A stretch of DNA of 64,000 nt. Origin: Helicoverpa zea (lineage: Eukaryota > Arthropoda > Insecta > Lepidoptera > Noctuidae). The position numbers and the translations under genes were made by a program. Positions within the stretch are counted from its first letter, which is position 1, and every line of letters starts with the position of its first letter. The stretch is taken from the NCBI RefSeq assembly GCF_022581195.2, contig NC_061476.1, forward strand, positions 1,738,501 to 1,802,500. Reading direction: 5' to 3'. Below the pieces are notes generated by a model, which made no database searches, was not told the DNA's origin, and saw only the letters and a list, made by a program, of their open reading frames with translations. Shown here piece after piece: positions 40,708-51,100 of the stretch.

Positions 40708-41088
40708 GTCGTGGTGGCCTAGTGGGTAAAGGACCAATCTCTCAAGTATGAGGGCGCGGGTTCGATCCCAGGTCAGGCAAGTACCAATGCAACTTTTCTA
40801 AGTCTGTATGTACTTTCTAAGTATATCTTAGACACCATTGGCTGTGTTTCGGATGGCACGTTAAACTGTAGGTCCCGGCTGTCATTGAACATCCTTGGCA
40901 GTCGTTACGGGTAGTCAGAAGCCAGTAAGTCTGACACCAGTCTAACCAAGGGGTATCGGGTTGCCCGGGTAACTGGGTTGAGGAGGTCAGATAGGCAGTC
41001 GCTCCTTGTAAAGCACTGGTACTCAGCTACATCCGGTTAGACTGGAAGCCGACCCCAACATGATTGGGAAAAAGGCTCGGAGGATGAT
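40708..41088 (+). mobile_element. tRNA-derived SINE, intact, 13-bp target duplication
   Basis: The head carries RNA polymerase III promoter boxes: A box TGGCCTAGTGGG near 40715 and B box GGTTCGATCCC at 40759-40769. A tail of about 250 bp follows and ends GAGGATGAT. The perfect duplication AAAAGCTATTAAA lies on each side (40695-40707 and 41089-41101), showing LINE-mediated integration. Relatives: 62913-63290 (full length), 42484-42733 and 48530-48755 (5'-truncated), and 45232-45509 (same head, different tail). Confidence 0.93.
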
Positions 41089-41489
41089 AAAAGCTATTAA
41101 AACGTCAACCATATTTTTTAACCGACTTTCCCAAAAGGAGGAGGTTCTCAATTCATGGGGATCTTTTTTTAAAAGTATATCTAAGTTATCTGGCGATTGA
41201 AAAATTGGCCCTATCAATAATTGAAACAAGCAAATATTTAGTTGGAAAGTTTAAGTTTGTATTTTATTTATATAAAATCAAGCTTCAATCCTATCTATTT
41301 GAGCAAAGCTGTTTAGAACTATTTCTGCCATAATTTTAAGCCTCGCATAAACGTGTAATAATTACAAAAATCCGCTACAATCCTTATCTATGGCTTCACT
41401 CTTTTGTTTATAGCTAGCTTTATTTGTCGTATTTATCTTATTTAGTTATTTATTTTAAAAGCAGGTGCCCTTTTTAGCTGCTTGAAAAA

Positions 41490-41555
41490 TATCTTAGAAT
41501 AAATAATAAGTATTCAAAGATGTCACTATCACTTCTTATTATTCATTCTAAGATA
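41490..41555. repeat. 66-nt hairpin, miRNA-precursor-sized
   Basis: Arms starting TATCTTAGAAT pair over about 21 positions with one mismatch and a small bulge, around a 19-nt loop. Size and shape are compatible with a microRNA precursor, but it is very AT-rich and equally explained by a tiny MITE. Confidence 0.4.
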
Positions 41556-41888
41556 ATAATTTATAATGTAATAGAATAGCTTGTTGCTTACTGTGTAAAA
41601 TTGCTGTATTTCGAGCGATATTTTCGTTAATTGCCAACAATACATAGTAGAATATATACTTCAATATATACAAAATATAAAAACTTCTATAAGTTAACCG
41701 ATTGTAAATAGGAATGCTTTTGTAAGTAGTTCTTTATACAAAGGGCCATGTTGGTCTTATTATACAGACAAATAAATTGAGGATTGAATTGAGTGTCAGG
41801 TTTACTTTGCGTACTCTTCAAGCAATAGTTTTTACTTTGTTATATTCTTTCCATAGTTTGTCATTGTTATGTTACAGTTCAAGTCAAA

Positions 41889-42008
41889 ATAACTTTGCTT
41901 CACTGAAGTTAGCCATTTGATGCCTGGCGCATGCGCGGCAGTGTTTTGTTCACACATTTTGACTACCATGAAGTTCCTATTAGCCAACTTCAGATAAGCA
42001 AAGTAACT
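41889..42008. repeat. 120-bp fold-back with GCGCATGCGC centre
   Basis: Arms AACTTTGCTTCACTGAAGTT and a near-inverse at 41982-42008 enclose a centre of about 66 bp containing the palindrome GCGCATGCGC, an NRF1-like word. More likely a MITE than a promoter. Confidence 0.5.
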
Positions 42009-42483
42009 ATTATGTCATGTCTGTGCATGTATAACAAACATAGACCATTTTGTAGTAAACCAATAAGAAAATAAAACATTAAATTAATATGGTTGTCTCT
42101 TTATTAATAAAATTAATTCTTTAGAGCCTAAATGTTACACATTGCTTAAGTTTTTAATTGTTTTAGATTATTTTTGGTAGTTTTGGAGATCTTTACCAAA
42201 TTATTTTTTCCTAAGAGTTTAACCAAGTTTTAGATTAAACAATGTGTAAAATCAAGACTCAATGTATATTTCTATCTATAATATTTTACTCTAGCTAATA
42301 ATAACTTAACAGACAGTTCTAGTACATTATATATTAATTCATGTTATATACCTAGTCATAATTATCGGTTCAGCGCCCTCTATGGCCGCGCCGCGGCAAC
42401 TTCTATGAGTTTTGACGCCACCTACAAAGAAAATCCTTGATTAATTTATTGATTCTTATTTTATTCGTTCTGCAAACGTCAAG

Positions 42484-42733
42484 CATCCGTTTCGGAGGGC
42501 ACGGTAAACTGTAAGTCCCGGCTGTCTTTGAACATCTTTGGCAGTCGTTACGGGTTGTCAGAAGCCAGTAAGTCTGACAACAAGGTTTACCAAGGGGTAT
42601 TGTGTTGCCCGGGTAACTGTGTTGAGAAGGTCAGGCGGGCAATAACTCTTTGTAAAGCACTGGTACTTGTATCCGATTAGACTGGGAGCCGACCAATACA
42701 TTGTTGAAAAAAAGGCTAGGGAGACGATGATGG
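42484..42733 (+). mobile_element. 5'-truncated SINE
   Basis: Starts inside the family tail (TTTCGGAGGGCACGGTAAAC) and ends GACGATGATGG. It is more diverged than the copies at 40.7 and 62.9 kb. Confidence 0.8.
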
Positions 42734-42829
42734 TTTATTTAGTTATTAAATACTTTTTTCACATTGTTCAACAGCGGACTTAACGCCTTAGTAGCTTTGA
42801 ACTGCCGACCTACAAGGAGCCTGACCTAG

Positions 42830-43165
42830 CTGCCTTGTGGCATATTTTTTTCCGCTGTGGGTTAACAGCGATGAGGGAGTGTCAGACTTTTACTGACTAA
42901 AAACCGTCGTGTTCCCTCGTAGGCCTTTTATGTACCAGGGCGACGGTAACTCTTTCGCTGTGGTTGATGACATCTCTTTGACTCACTCGTGGAACAACGC
43001 TTGCGCCGACACGAGTCTGTTGTCTATCCAGACATGAGCGATGAGCCACCCGAACTCACCACCCACAGACCCACGGCCTTTTTTTTTTTCATAGGCCTTT
43101 TATGTACCAGGGCCGCGGTATCTCTTTCGAACAACCCGCAGCCCACAGACCCACGGCCTTGTGGA
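42830..43165 (+). repeat. interspersed repeat with internal duplication
   Basis: Same family as 38805-39010. CCCACAGACCCACGGCCTT occurs twice (about 43060 and 43142) around a second copy of a TATGTACCAGGGCCGCGG word. A short direct duplication arose inside the element. Confidence 0.55.
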
Positions 43166-43292
43166 ATCTCTACTTATTTATTTATTAGGTTCACCCACAG
43201 CATATACATACACATACACAATACATAAAGCCTAAGTACTATTCTAATATATGTATATGCCAATTAAGGGTAAACACAACATTTATCTACAT

Positions 43293-44003
43293 CAGTGGTT
43301 CTTAACCTTTTTGACATGAGGGATCACTTTGACTAAAGTTTGTCTTGCCGGGGACCACCTCATCGGTTTACCTAAATTAGTACTCATTTCTTTATTATTT
43401 AGGCAAAAAAAAAAACTGAAGTTTTGGGTCAGGTCTACTCAAAGCTAAACGCATATCAGCAGATGTGTAGGTAAGCAAATGCAAATAAAGAAAAACTTGC
43501 CTATGTAGTTTCCAAATGCGCGAGCGAAGCGAGCGCGAAATTTTTATCGGACTTAAAACAAATATTACGTAAAATGTAGCCCAAACGTACTTAACTTTTC
43601 GTTTGTTGACAAATGCAAAAATAAGGACAAATAGTTTCTGAACACGCGAGCGAAGCGAGCGCGAAATTTTTATCGGACTTCAACCAAATATTACGTAAAA
43701 TTTAGCCCAAACGTACACTTAACTTTTTGTTTGTTGACAAATGCAAAAATAAAGGCATACAGTTTCTGAATACGCGAGCGAAGCGAGCGCGAAATTTTAA
43801 TTATTTTTTAAGACTCAAAACCAAAATTACAAATTACTAGGTACGATACACCCGATATACGTCCATGCGAAAACCCCCGCTCGCAGTTATAAGGTATTAA
43901 GTTAGATAACGTATAGCAACGTCGCGAAGCTAAGCTTCGCGGACCACTTGGAATGCCTCCAGGGACCACCAGTGGTCCGCGGACCACCGGTTAAGAACCA
44001 CTG
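43293..44003. mobile_element. hAT-type non-autonomous element, 8-bp target duplication
   Basis: Terminal inverted repeats CAGTGGTTCTTAACC and inverse, flanked by a perfect 8-bp direct duplication ATCTACAT (43285-43292 and 44004-44011): the hallmarks of hAT transposons. The inside holds three tandem units of about 120 bp centred on GCGAGCGAAGCGAGCGCG. No transposase is encoded. Confidence 0.93.
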
Positions 44004-44011
44004 ATCTACAT

Positions 44012-44350
44012 TAAAGACGCCAGATATTTACAGGTACATAAAAACAAAAAGAAAAGAAAGGAAAAAAAGGTGAATGAGATAAAAAACAAAAAATAATAGT
44101 AATAATTAAGAACTGATTATCAAAAGTAAAAGAATAAAAAAAAAATCAACAATATTTAACAACTTGTTATCTAGCAAAGTTACGCTTTGTTAGACTGTAG
44201 GAAGGCCAAGATTATGATTTAATAACTTCCCTGTCCCATGAGTCATATGTGATACACACCGATTGTTTAACTATTGTGTCTGCATAGTGGACAGTGAAGT
44301 GGTTAAATTTTGCTCTGCTCGTGTTTTTCCTCTGTGGGTAGGTTGTACAG
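44012..44350 (-). other. probable 3' UTR/flank of Mon2
   Basis: AT-rich sequence downstream of the 110-bp array in the direction of Mon2 transcription. No AATAAA is seen on the - strand here. The best candidate poly(A) signal is ATTAAA at 44218-44223. The mRNA may instead end within the array. Confidence 0.35.
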
Positions 44351-45104
44351 TTACCTATATGTGTATGGTGTATGTGAGGCGTCGCTATAGCGGCGCGGCG
44401 AGCAGCGCGCCGAACTGTAGCAGCGCCTCGCGCAGCGCTGCGCCCGCCCCGCTAGACATGTTACCTATATGTGTATGGTGTATGTGAGGCGTCGCTATAG
44501 CGGCGCGGCGAGCAGCGCGCCGAACTGTAGCAGCGCCTCGCGCAGCGCTGCGCCCGCCCCGCTAGACATGTTACCTATATGTGTATGGTGTATGTGAGGC
44601 GTCGCTATAGCGGCGCGGCGAGCAGCGCGCCGAACTGTAGCAGCGCCTCGCGCAGCGCTGCGCCCGCCCCGCTAGACATGTTACCTATATGTGTATGGTG
44701 TATGTGAGGCGTCGCTATAGCGGCGCGGCGAGCAGCGCGCCGAACTGTAGCAGCGCCTCGCGCAGCGCTGCGCCCGCCCCGCTAGACATGTTACCTATAT
44801 GTGTATGGTGTATGTGAGGCGTCGCTATAGCGGCGCGGCGAGCAGCGCGCCGAACTGTAGCAGCGCCTCGCGCAGCGCTGCGCCCGCCCCGCTAGACATG
44901 TTACCTATATGTGTATGGTGTATGTGAGGCGTCGCTATAGCGGCGCGGCGAGCAGCGCGCCGAACTGTAGCAGCGCCTCGCGCAGCGCTGCGCCCGCCCC
45001 GCTAGACATGTTACCTATATGTGTATGGTGTATGTGAGGCGTCGCTATAGCGGCGCGGCGAGCAGCGCGCCGAACTGTAGCAGCGCCTCGCGCAGCGCTG
45101 CGCC
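44351..45104 (-). repeat. 110-bp tandem array of the Mon2 last-exon end
   Basis: Unit starts (TTACCTATATGTG) fall at 44351, 44461, 44571, 44681, 44791, 44901 and 45011, an exact 110-bp period with essentially identical copies. The unit at 45011 runs into the true last Mon2 exon. The other six each repeat its 3' coding segment, ending ALREALLQFGALLAAPL and the TAG stop, plus 43 bp of flank. Because the real stop comes first on the - strand, the six extra copies lie in the 3' UTR or flank. A short + strand ORF here is a shadow. Confidence 0.95.
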
Positions 45105-48100
45105 GGCGCCTGCGCCCGCACCGCTCGACAGCGCGCTGCCTGCTAGGCGTACTAAGTACGGATATAGCGCTGTGAACAAAATATCACATAGTTTCAAACA
45201 AGATAAACATTGGTTGGTATACTACGGAGAAGTCGTGGTGGCCTAGTGGGTAAAGAACCAACCTCCCTAGTATGAGTGCGTTGGTTCGATTACAGGTTAG
45301 GCAAGTACCAACGCAACTTTTCTAAGTTTGTATGTACTTTCTAAGTATATCTTAGACACCAATGGCTGATAAAAAGGTGAAGGAAAACACCTTGAGGAAA
45401 CCTGGACTATAAATTCTGAAATCAGCAAACCGCATTGAGCAAGCGTGGTAATTAACGCTCAATCCTTCTCCGAGTGAGAGGAGGCCTGTGCTCAGCAGTG
45501 GGACGTTAAAAAGGGGTATAATTTAGGCGATCACCAAAAATATTTTTAAGACTCTAAGCTGAGGCACTAAATAAAATAAACAACTCCAAAAAAAATAAAT
45601 TGACTTTATTAAAAGGGCACTAAAGTATATAATATTATGATCCAAAAAAAATAAAATAACATCAGAAAAATCGCAAATCTCGCACAAATATTATTTTTGG
45701 TTCCCAAAATGGATTAATGGTCACCAAATTCTATCCAACTAAAAGATTAATATTACTACCAAAATCAAAGTTAGTGACGAAAACGAATCGCTGCAAAACC
45801 GACTCCACGTGTCTGCCCTACCCCTAGAGTGCAATTCAAAACCGCGTAGGCGCGGAGGGGCGAGGCGGCCTGCGAGCTGAGGCGCAGGTAGTTTTTAAGG
45901 CTCGCCGCTGCGGCTGAGGCTGGCCGGGCCGGCCAGCAAGCCGAAGCTGCGGTGGTGAGCGTGAAAACCATCTGCGACGATAAGCTCGCATGGGACCGCC
46001 GGAGCCCCGCAGCGCCGGAGCCGTGACAGAAGCCATGCTTGCTGCATGTTGCGTGCTTACATTTTACTACTGAGTTACACACAAATTCATATAACAATAA
46101 ATAAGCGACGTACGTTAGGGAACCCTAGTATATTAATTGGTATTTGGGAAATATTCTAGCGATCGTTAGCTTTTTTAGTCTAACAAAAATGACCAAATTA
46201 GGAGTCATGGTATTACATAATTGGTAACATCTAAGTAGTGACAATATATAATATTTGGTCTAAAGTGTATTTTAAAGGCGTCCATATATTTTTTTAGTAG
46301 TCAATAATACGAAAAAATGGTTTTACCTAATAATATTTTTGGAAACGTTATTTGGTGACCATTTATCCATTTTGGTAACCGTTTAGAATTTTTTTGGTAG
46401 TAAAATAGGTACTTTTTTGGGTGGTGTTTAAACACAAGCCGTTAAAAAGGCTGTAACTGTAAACTACGGAGATATGAGTGAACAAACAACCGAATCCTTA
46501 TTCCTCCGCCTCCTTATTTTTGGGTCAGTCTGTTAAAAACTTAGTCAAAGACAGCCCCAAAAACGCCCACATTTTAAGCACTTTCTAGTTTTTTTGGTGG
46601 TGGAATAAACTCCCATGAAAACACTTAAAGGGTTGGGTTACATAATAAACGCAGCGGAATATACGGGGAAAGGGCAAAACACCTACCACAGACAGTAAAA
46701 AAAAAACGGTTGTCTGTAAAGTCGGTTTACTGACGATAGTCGAACGTGACAACGTTATAAGAAATTGATCGTCAGATGTCGAACGCTGCCGAAAGCGGAG
46801 GCCGATCGTGCCTCTTTGTCACTCGTTGCGTGCTCTCGCTTGCACTTCAAGCCTTAAACGGAACGCCTCAGAGCGAGGTAACGCCGCATGAGTCATGTTT
46901 TTTCGTGCGTGCAGCCGGCTCCATCGATTTATAAGACGTTGTCACGTCAAAAGTTATACTCTAGTAGTCTAGTTAGACTGGAAGCCGACCCCAACAGAGT
47001 ATGAAAGTCCGAAAGTTTACAGATGAATGTGTAAAAGTTAACATACCTATAAGTTTCTGCCAGGCAGCAGCGTCGACCTTCCCGGGCGGCGCTTTGCGCA
47101 TGCTCTCTGTGAGCGTGGCCACCGCCTTCAGCACGAACGAGATTTCCGAAACCTGTTGCCTGAAGATATAACAAAGATACAAACATCGGAATTCCCAAAA
47201 AGGCTATAAATATTATATAACATCACAGCTCAAAAAATTGGTCTGCTGTTTAAAAGAAAATGAAGCAAAAATATGGAATACATGTTGTGATTATTTTTTC
47301 GAAAGAAAGGGAATTTGAGATTTTTTTTTAATTTTTAGGAGACTATGAACTCTTCAACATTGCAAGTTGCTTAAAATGTTAAGTAAGTATTAATATGTAT
47401 AACCTGAAAATGAAAGAACTGCACAGAGTTTTTAACAATTTGGAATAAAGAAGATTCTCCCACTACTTTACTCTATAATTTGCAAAAAAAGTCAGAAAAA
47501 GTACGAAAAATTAAGAATTTCGACGAAAGAGGAAACACGGAAAACATGTATAGAAAGTTACTATTTTGCAAAACTTACCTAGGTAGTGGTTCCGTATTAT
47601 CTTCGTCCTGTGTATATTTGGAGATGACCTCCTGAAACCTGTCTAGTAACGCTACTATCGCTAGGGGGTCTGTGTCATCTGAAAGGGGTGATAATCATTA
47701 TTAATCTATACTGGTATATTGAAGCTGAAATTAGTTTGTTTGAACGCGTTAAATTCAAAAAGTACTGGTGAGATTTGAAAAATTGAAGTATATAACATTT
47801 ATTTAGCAATCTATGTGTATGCGGTTTACGGTTCTACTTTGTTTGCCATACTTCTAAGAGACATTAGTTTCAGAAAAAAGTCCAATATATTTATTTATTT
47901 AACTTTATGCAATCCTAAAACTACAAAGGCGGACTTAATGCCATAGGCATTCTCACTAGTCAACCTTAGGGTGATGTAGAGATAACATGATGGTGCATTA
48001 ATTACTTAAAAAGCTATATATCTAAACCTGATGGACCGTTCCGGCGTTCAAACCTACAAACAAATTCTACATTATTCTGTAAGTATAACTTACTCTCAAC

Positions 48101-51100
48101 GCCCGCGAAGGAGTCGATGTCCTCAAGCATGGAGTACTGCAGTAGCGTCTCGAAGCACGTGCGAGCGAACTCTTCCCTCTCCTTTAATTCTTGCTCATTT
48201 TCTGTGTGAAAAGAAAAAAAAATGGATTTCTATAACATATCTACAGGTTGACTTGCGATTAGAGATTTAATTTTGACATTTGAGAGTGGGTTACATTTAA
48301 GATGTCTGTTCTTCTCTTCTAAATGGATTGAAAGGTATCATGGAAGAATAGGTAAATAGATTGTACACAGAGGACGACAAAAGACAAACGACATGCCGCC
48401 GGTTCTATGGAGAGCGGCTAAATCGGCACAGTATACACGAAACGTTTGCTCTGGTTGTGTTTTTGTCGTCATTATAGTATACCTCTAAGATAATCCTCCA
48501 CAGCTGGACAGCTGCAGCTCTCGAACAGGTCACATCCTTGAACATCCGTGAACATCCTTGGCAGTCGTTACGGGTAAGCAGAAGCCAGTAAGTCTGACAC
48601 CAGTTTAATCAAGGGGTATTGGGTTGCCCGGGTAACTATGTTGAGGATAGAAGATAGGCAGTCGCTTCTTGTAAAGCACTGGTACTCAGCTGCATCCGGT
48701 TAGACTGGAAACCGACCCCAACATAGTTGGGAAAAAGGCTCGGAGGATGAAGATGAGATGGTGACGAAGAAGTTAAGCTAACTAAGACATGTGTACTCGC
48801 TTGTATCCGCACCGCCAGCACCAGGGCTCCCACGCTGTGTTACACATGACACTAGTGTACTCACGTATAGGAGTGGGCGGCTGCGTGTGCAAGGAGCCGG
48901 CGCGGACCAGCGCCAGCAGCGGCCGCAGCTGCGCCGCCGGCAGCCGCGGCCGCGCCCGCAGCGCCTGCGTCCGCACCGCCAGCACCAGGGCTCGGGCTGC
49001 TCGGCCGCCGCCCACGCTGCACACAGACAATGAAAGTTAAAAAAATCAACCATTTAAATCAAGAAATCATCAAAATGTACTATCAAAACAATGAAAAATT
49101 CTGTCAACGAAATCCAAAAGGTTCAATAAAAGGTTTCCATCAATGAGGGATCGATGCTATTTGGCCAAAACTTCTACAATAAAAGGTTTGATAGGTCACG
49201 ATTAAGTTACCAAGGTAAACTTTATAATTTCTTGTAAATTATTAGGCATTGGACAATAAGTCCAGAACATATAATTACTCTAGCAGCGGGATTAAAAAAT
49301 AGAAATGTTTATGTATAGTAGTTAATGGCTATTTCTAACTAAATCATGTATCTAAAAGTAATCACCTAATTTTAAATCTTTTAAAAACAAAAACAGCATA
49401 GAATACAAAAATATGTAACTATTAATGGAAAACTTACGGTGGTTCAAATAGGAATGTCTCGAGCACTTTGGGTAGGGTCTCCCAAAATTCTTTATATACC
49501 TCTGGTTCTTCTCTGGCTAGTGGAAGACCGGTTTCTAATACCTATAGTAAAAACACATAATATTATTATGTAAGTTTTATCAAAAAGAAGGAGGTTCTCA
49601 ATTTTTTTGCAATTAATATGTAAGAAGATAAATAAATACAAATATAACTTGAAATACTATCGAAAATTGTTAAAAGAAGTTTCAATTCTATGATTTGCTA
49701 GCGAGGCAGTTGAAAGTATGGAGTAAAATTGTTGACATTTAGGTACATAACATTATTTAAAGTAGGTTAAAAAACTAGAGGTTTTGAACGTTATTCCCGT
49801 AAAAGACTTTTGCAAAAACACATCATCACCACTTTCTATGAGTTCTTACAGACTTAAAGAAAAATGGCGAACAAACAAAACCAAAAGTCAAATGAAAATG
49901 TTATTGAAAATGGTTTTAATGTATTTTTTAACATAGATAGTTGTCTGTATGTTTAAATTGATTTACCTGTAGCAAAAGCGATGAGATCTGTGCAGTTTCC
50001 TCCATTTGCTCAGCAGTCTTCCGTCGCTTGTCCTGACCGTATTTCTGCACTGACGTATGTAACGCCTATACGTGAAAAAAAATCGATTCTCTTTGATCTG
50101 ATATATTGAAAAATAACTAATTTGTGAAATAATAAAGGAATACATAAGGGCAGTATATAGAGGATGTACATGACAAAGTCAATTGTAGTTATGTTCATTC
50201 TATGCACTTCTCTACATGTATACTCCCTATGTAATTCCCATATAAGCTCCCTGATGTTTAACCCCTATCTATACGTTATGTACTTCCTTACGTATACTCT
50301 CTCATGTATATCTGAAATAACGTCGCTTACATATCATAAATATACACACATCTTTTATAAGGTTCCCTCGAATTAAATCGAGAATAAGTCTGAATTTCAT
50401 AATTCTCGTGGCCCAACGCGGCAATGCAGCCTGCCTGGGTACACTACAGAGTGACAGCGATGAGGACCAATTTTTCGACGCCCTTTACTGGTTTTAAGTT
50501 TTTTTTTTCTAATGTAAATATAGATGTAGTTAATTTTTAAAATAATGTACAGAAATTGAATGTAACTAAATACTTTGAATCACACAATAGTAAATATACT
50601 TACAACCAACAAATCAGGTAACACAAGCTTCGCAGCTTCAGGCGCGGCTCGGTACAGCGCAGTAGCCGCCGCTAGACAGCGCGGCGCGGCGCCCGCGCGG
50701 CTGCCGCAAGCCGACGCCAACGATGTTAATGCTGAGAACAGTGCTGGTAACAGCTCGTGGCGTTGGAGGGCTTCCTGTGGTGGTGAAGAAAGTAGATGGT
50801 AGTAGAGTTTTATATGAATAAAAGCGGCCAAGTTGGTTACACATAACTATAGCCAGAATACATAAATGGAAAGATCAAATGTTGCGATGAATACGCAAGT
50901 TTCTTCTAACCTACATACAGTCAGATATGTGTTGTAGGGGAGTTTGTTGCGCCACTTTTTCTCAGCAAAAACATATAGAGAAGGGTGAGCAATTTGGGGG
51001 CTGTCTTTTGTGTATTTTGAAGCTAAAAGGTGCTGATTAGCAGTCAAGTTTGAATAAATAATTTGAAGTTTGAATTTGAGCTTCGAGGTGAGACTCATCA

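Larger units (their letters stand above)
41102..42483. other. non-coding with two small palindromes
   Basis: No coding exon. It contains the hairpin at 41490-41555 and the fold-back at 41889-42008; otherwise AT-rich. Confidence 0.4.

Noticed and set aside
40708..40790. Possible tRNA gene (A and B boxes present)
   Set aside because: The boxes belong to a SINE head. The cloverleaf is not complete and the unit has target duplications and multiple copies.
41889..42008. GCGCATGCGC as an NRF1 promoter site
   Set aside because: It sits at the centre of a fold-back with no transcript-like sequence next to it; a small transposon explains it better.
44263..45246. + strand ORFs rich in Ser-Ala (SGAASSAPNCSSASRSAAP) as a repeat protein
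   Set aside because: They are the complement of the Mon2 last-exon array. The 110-bp period is not a multiple of three and the - strand frame matches the Mon2 C-terminus.
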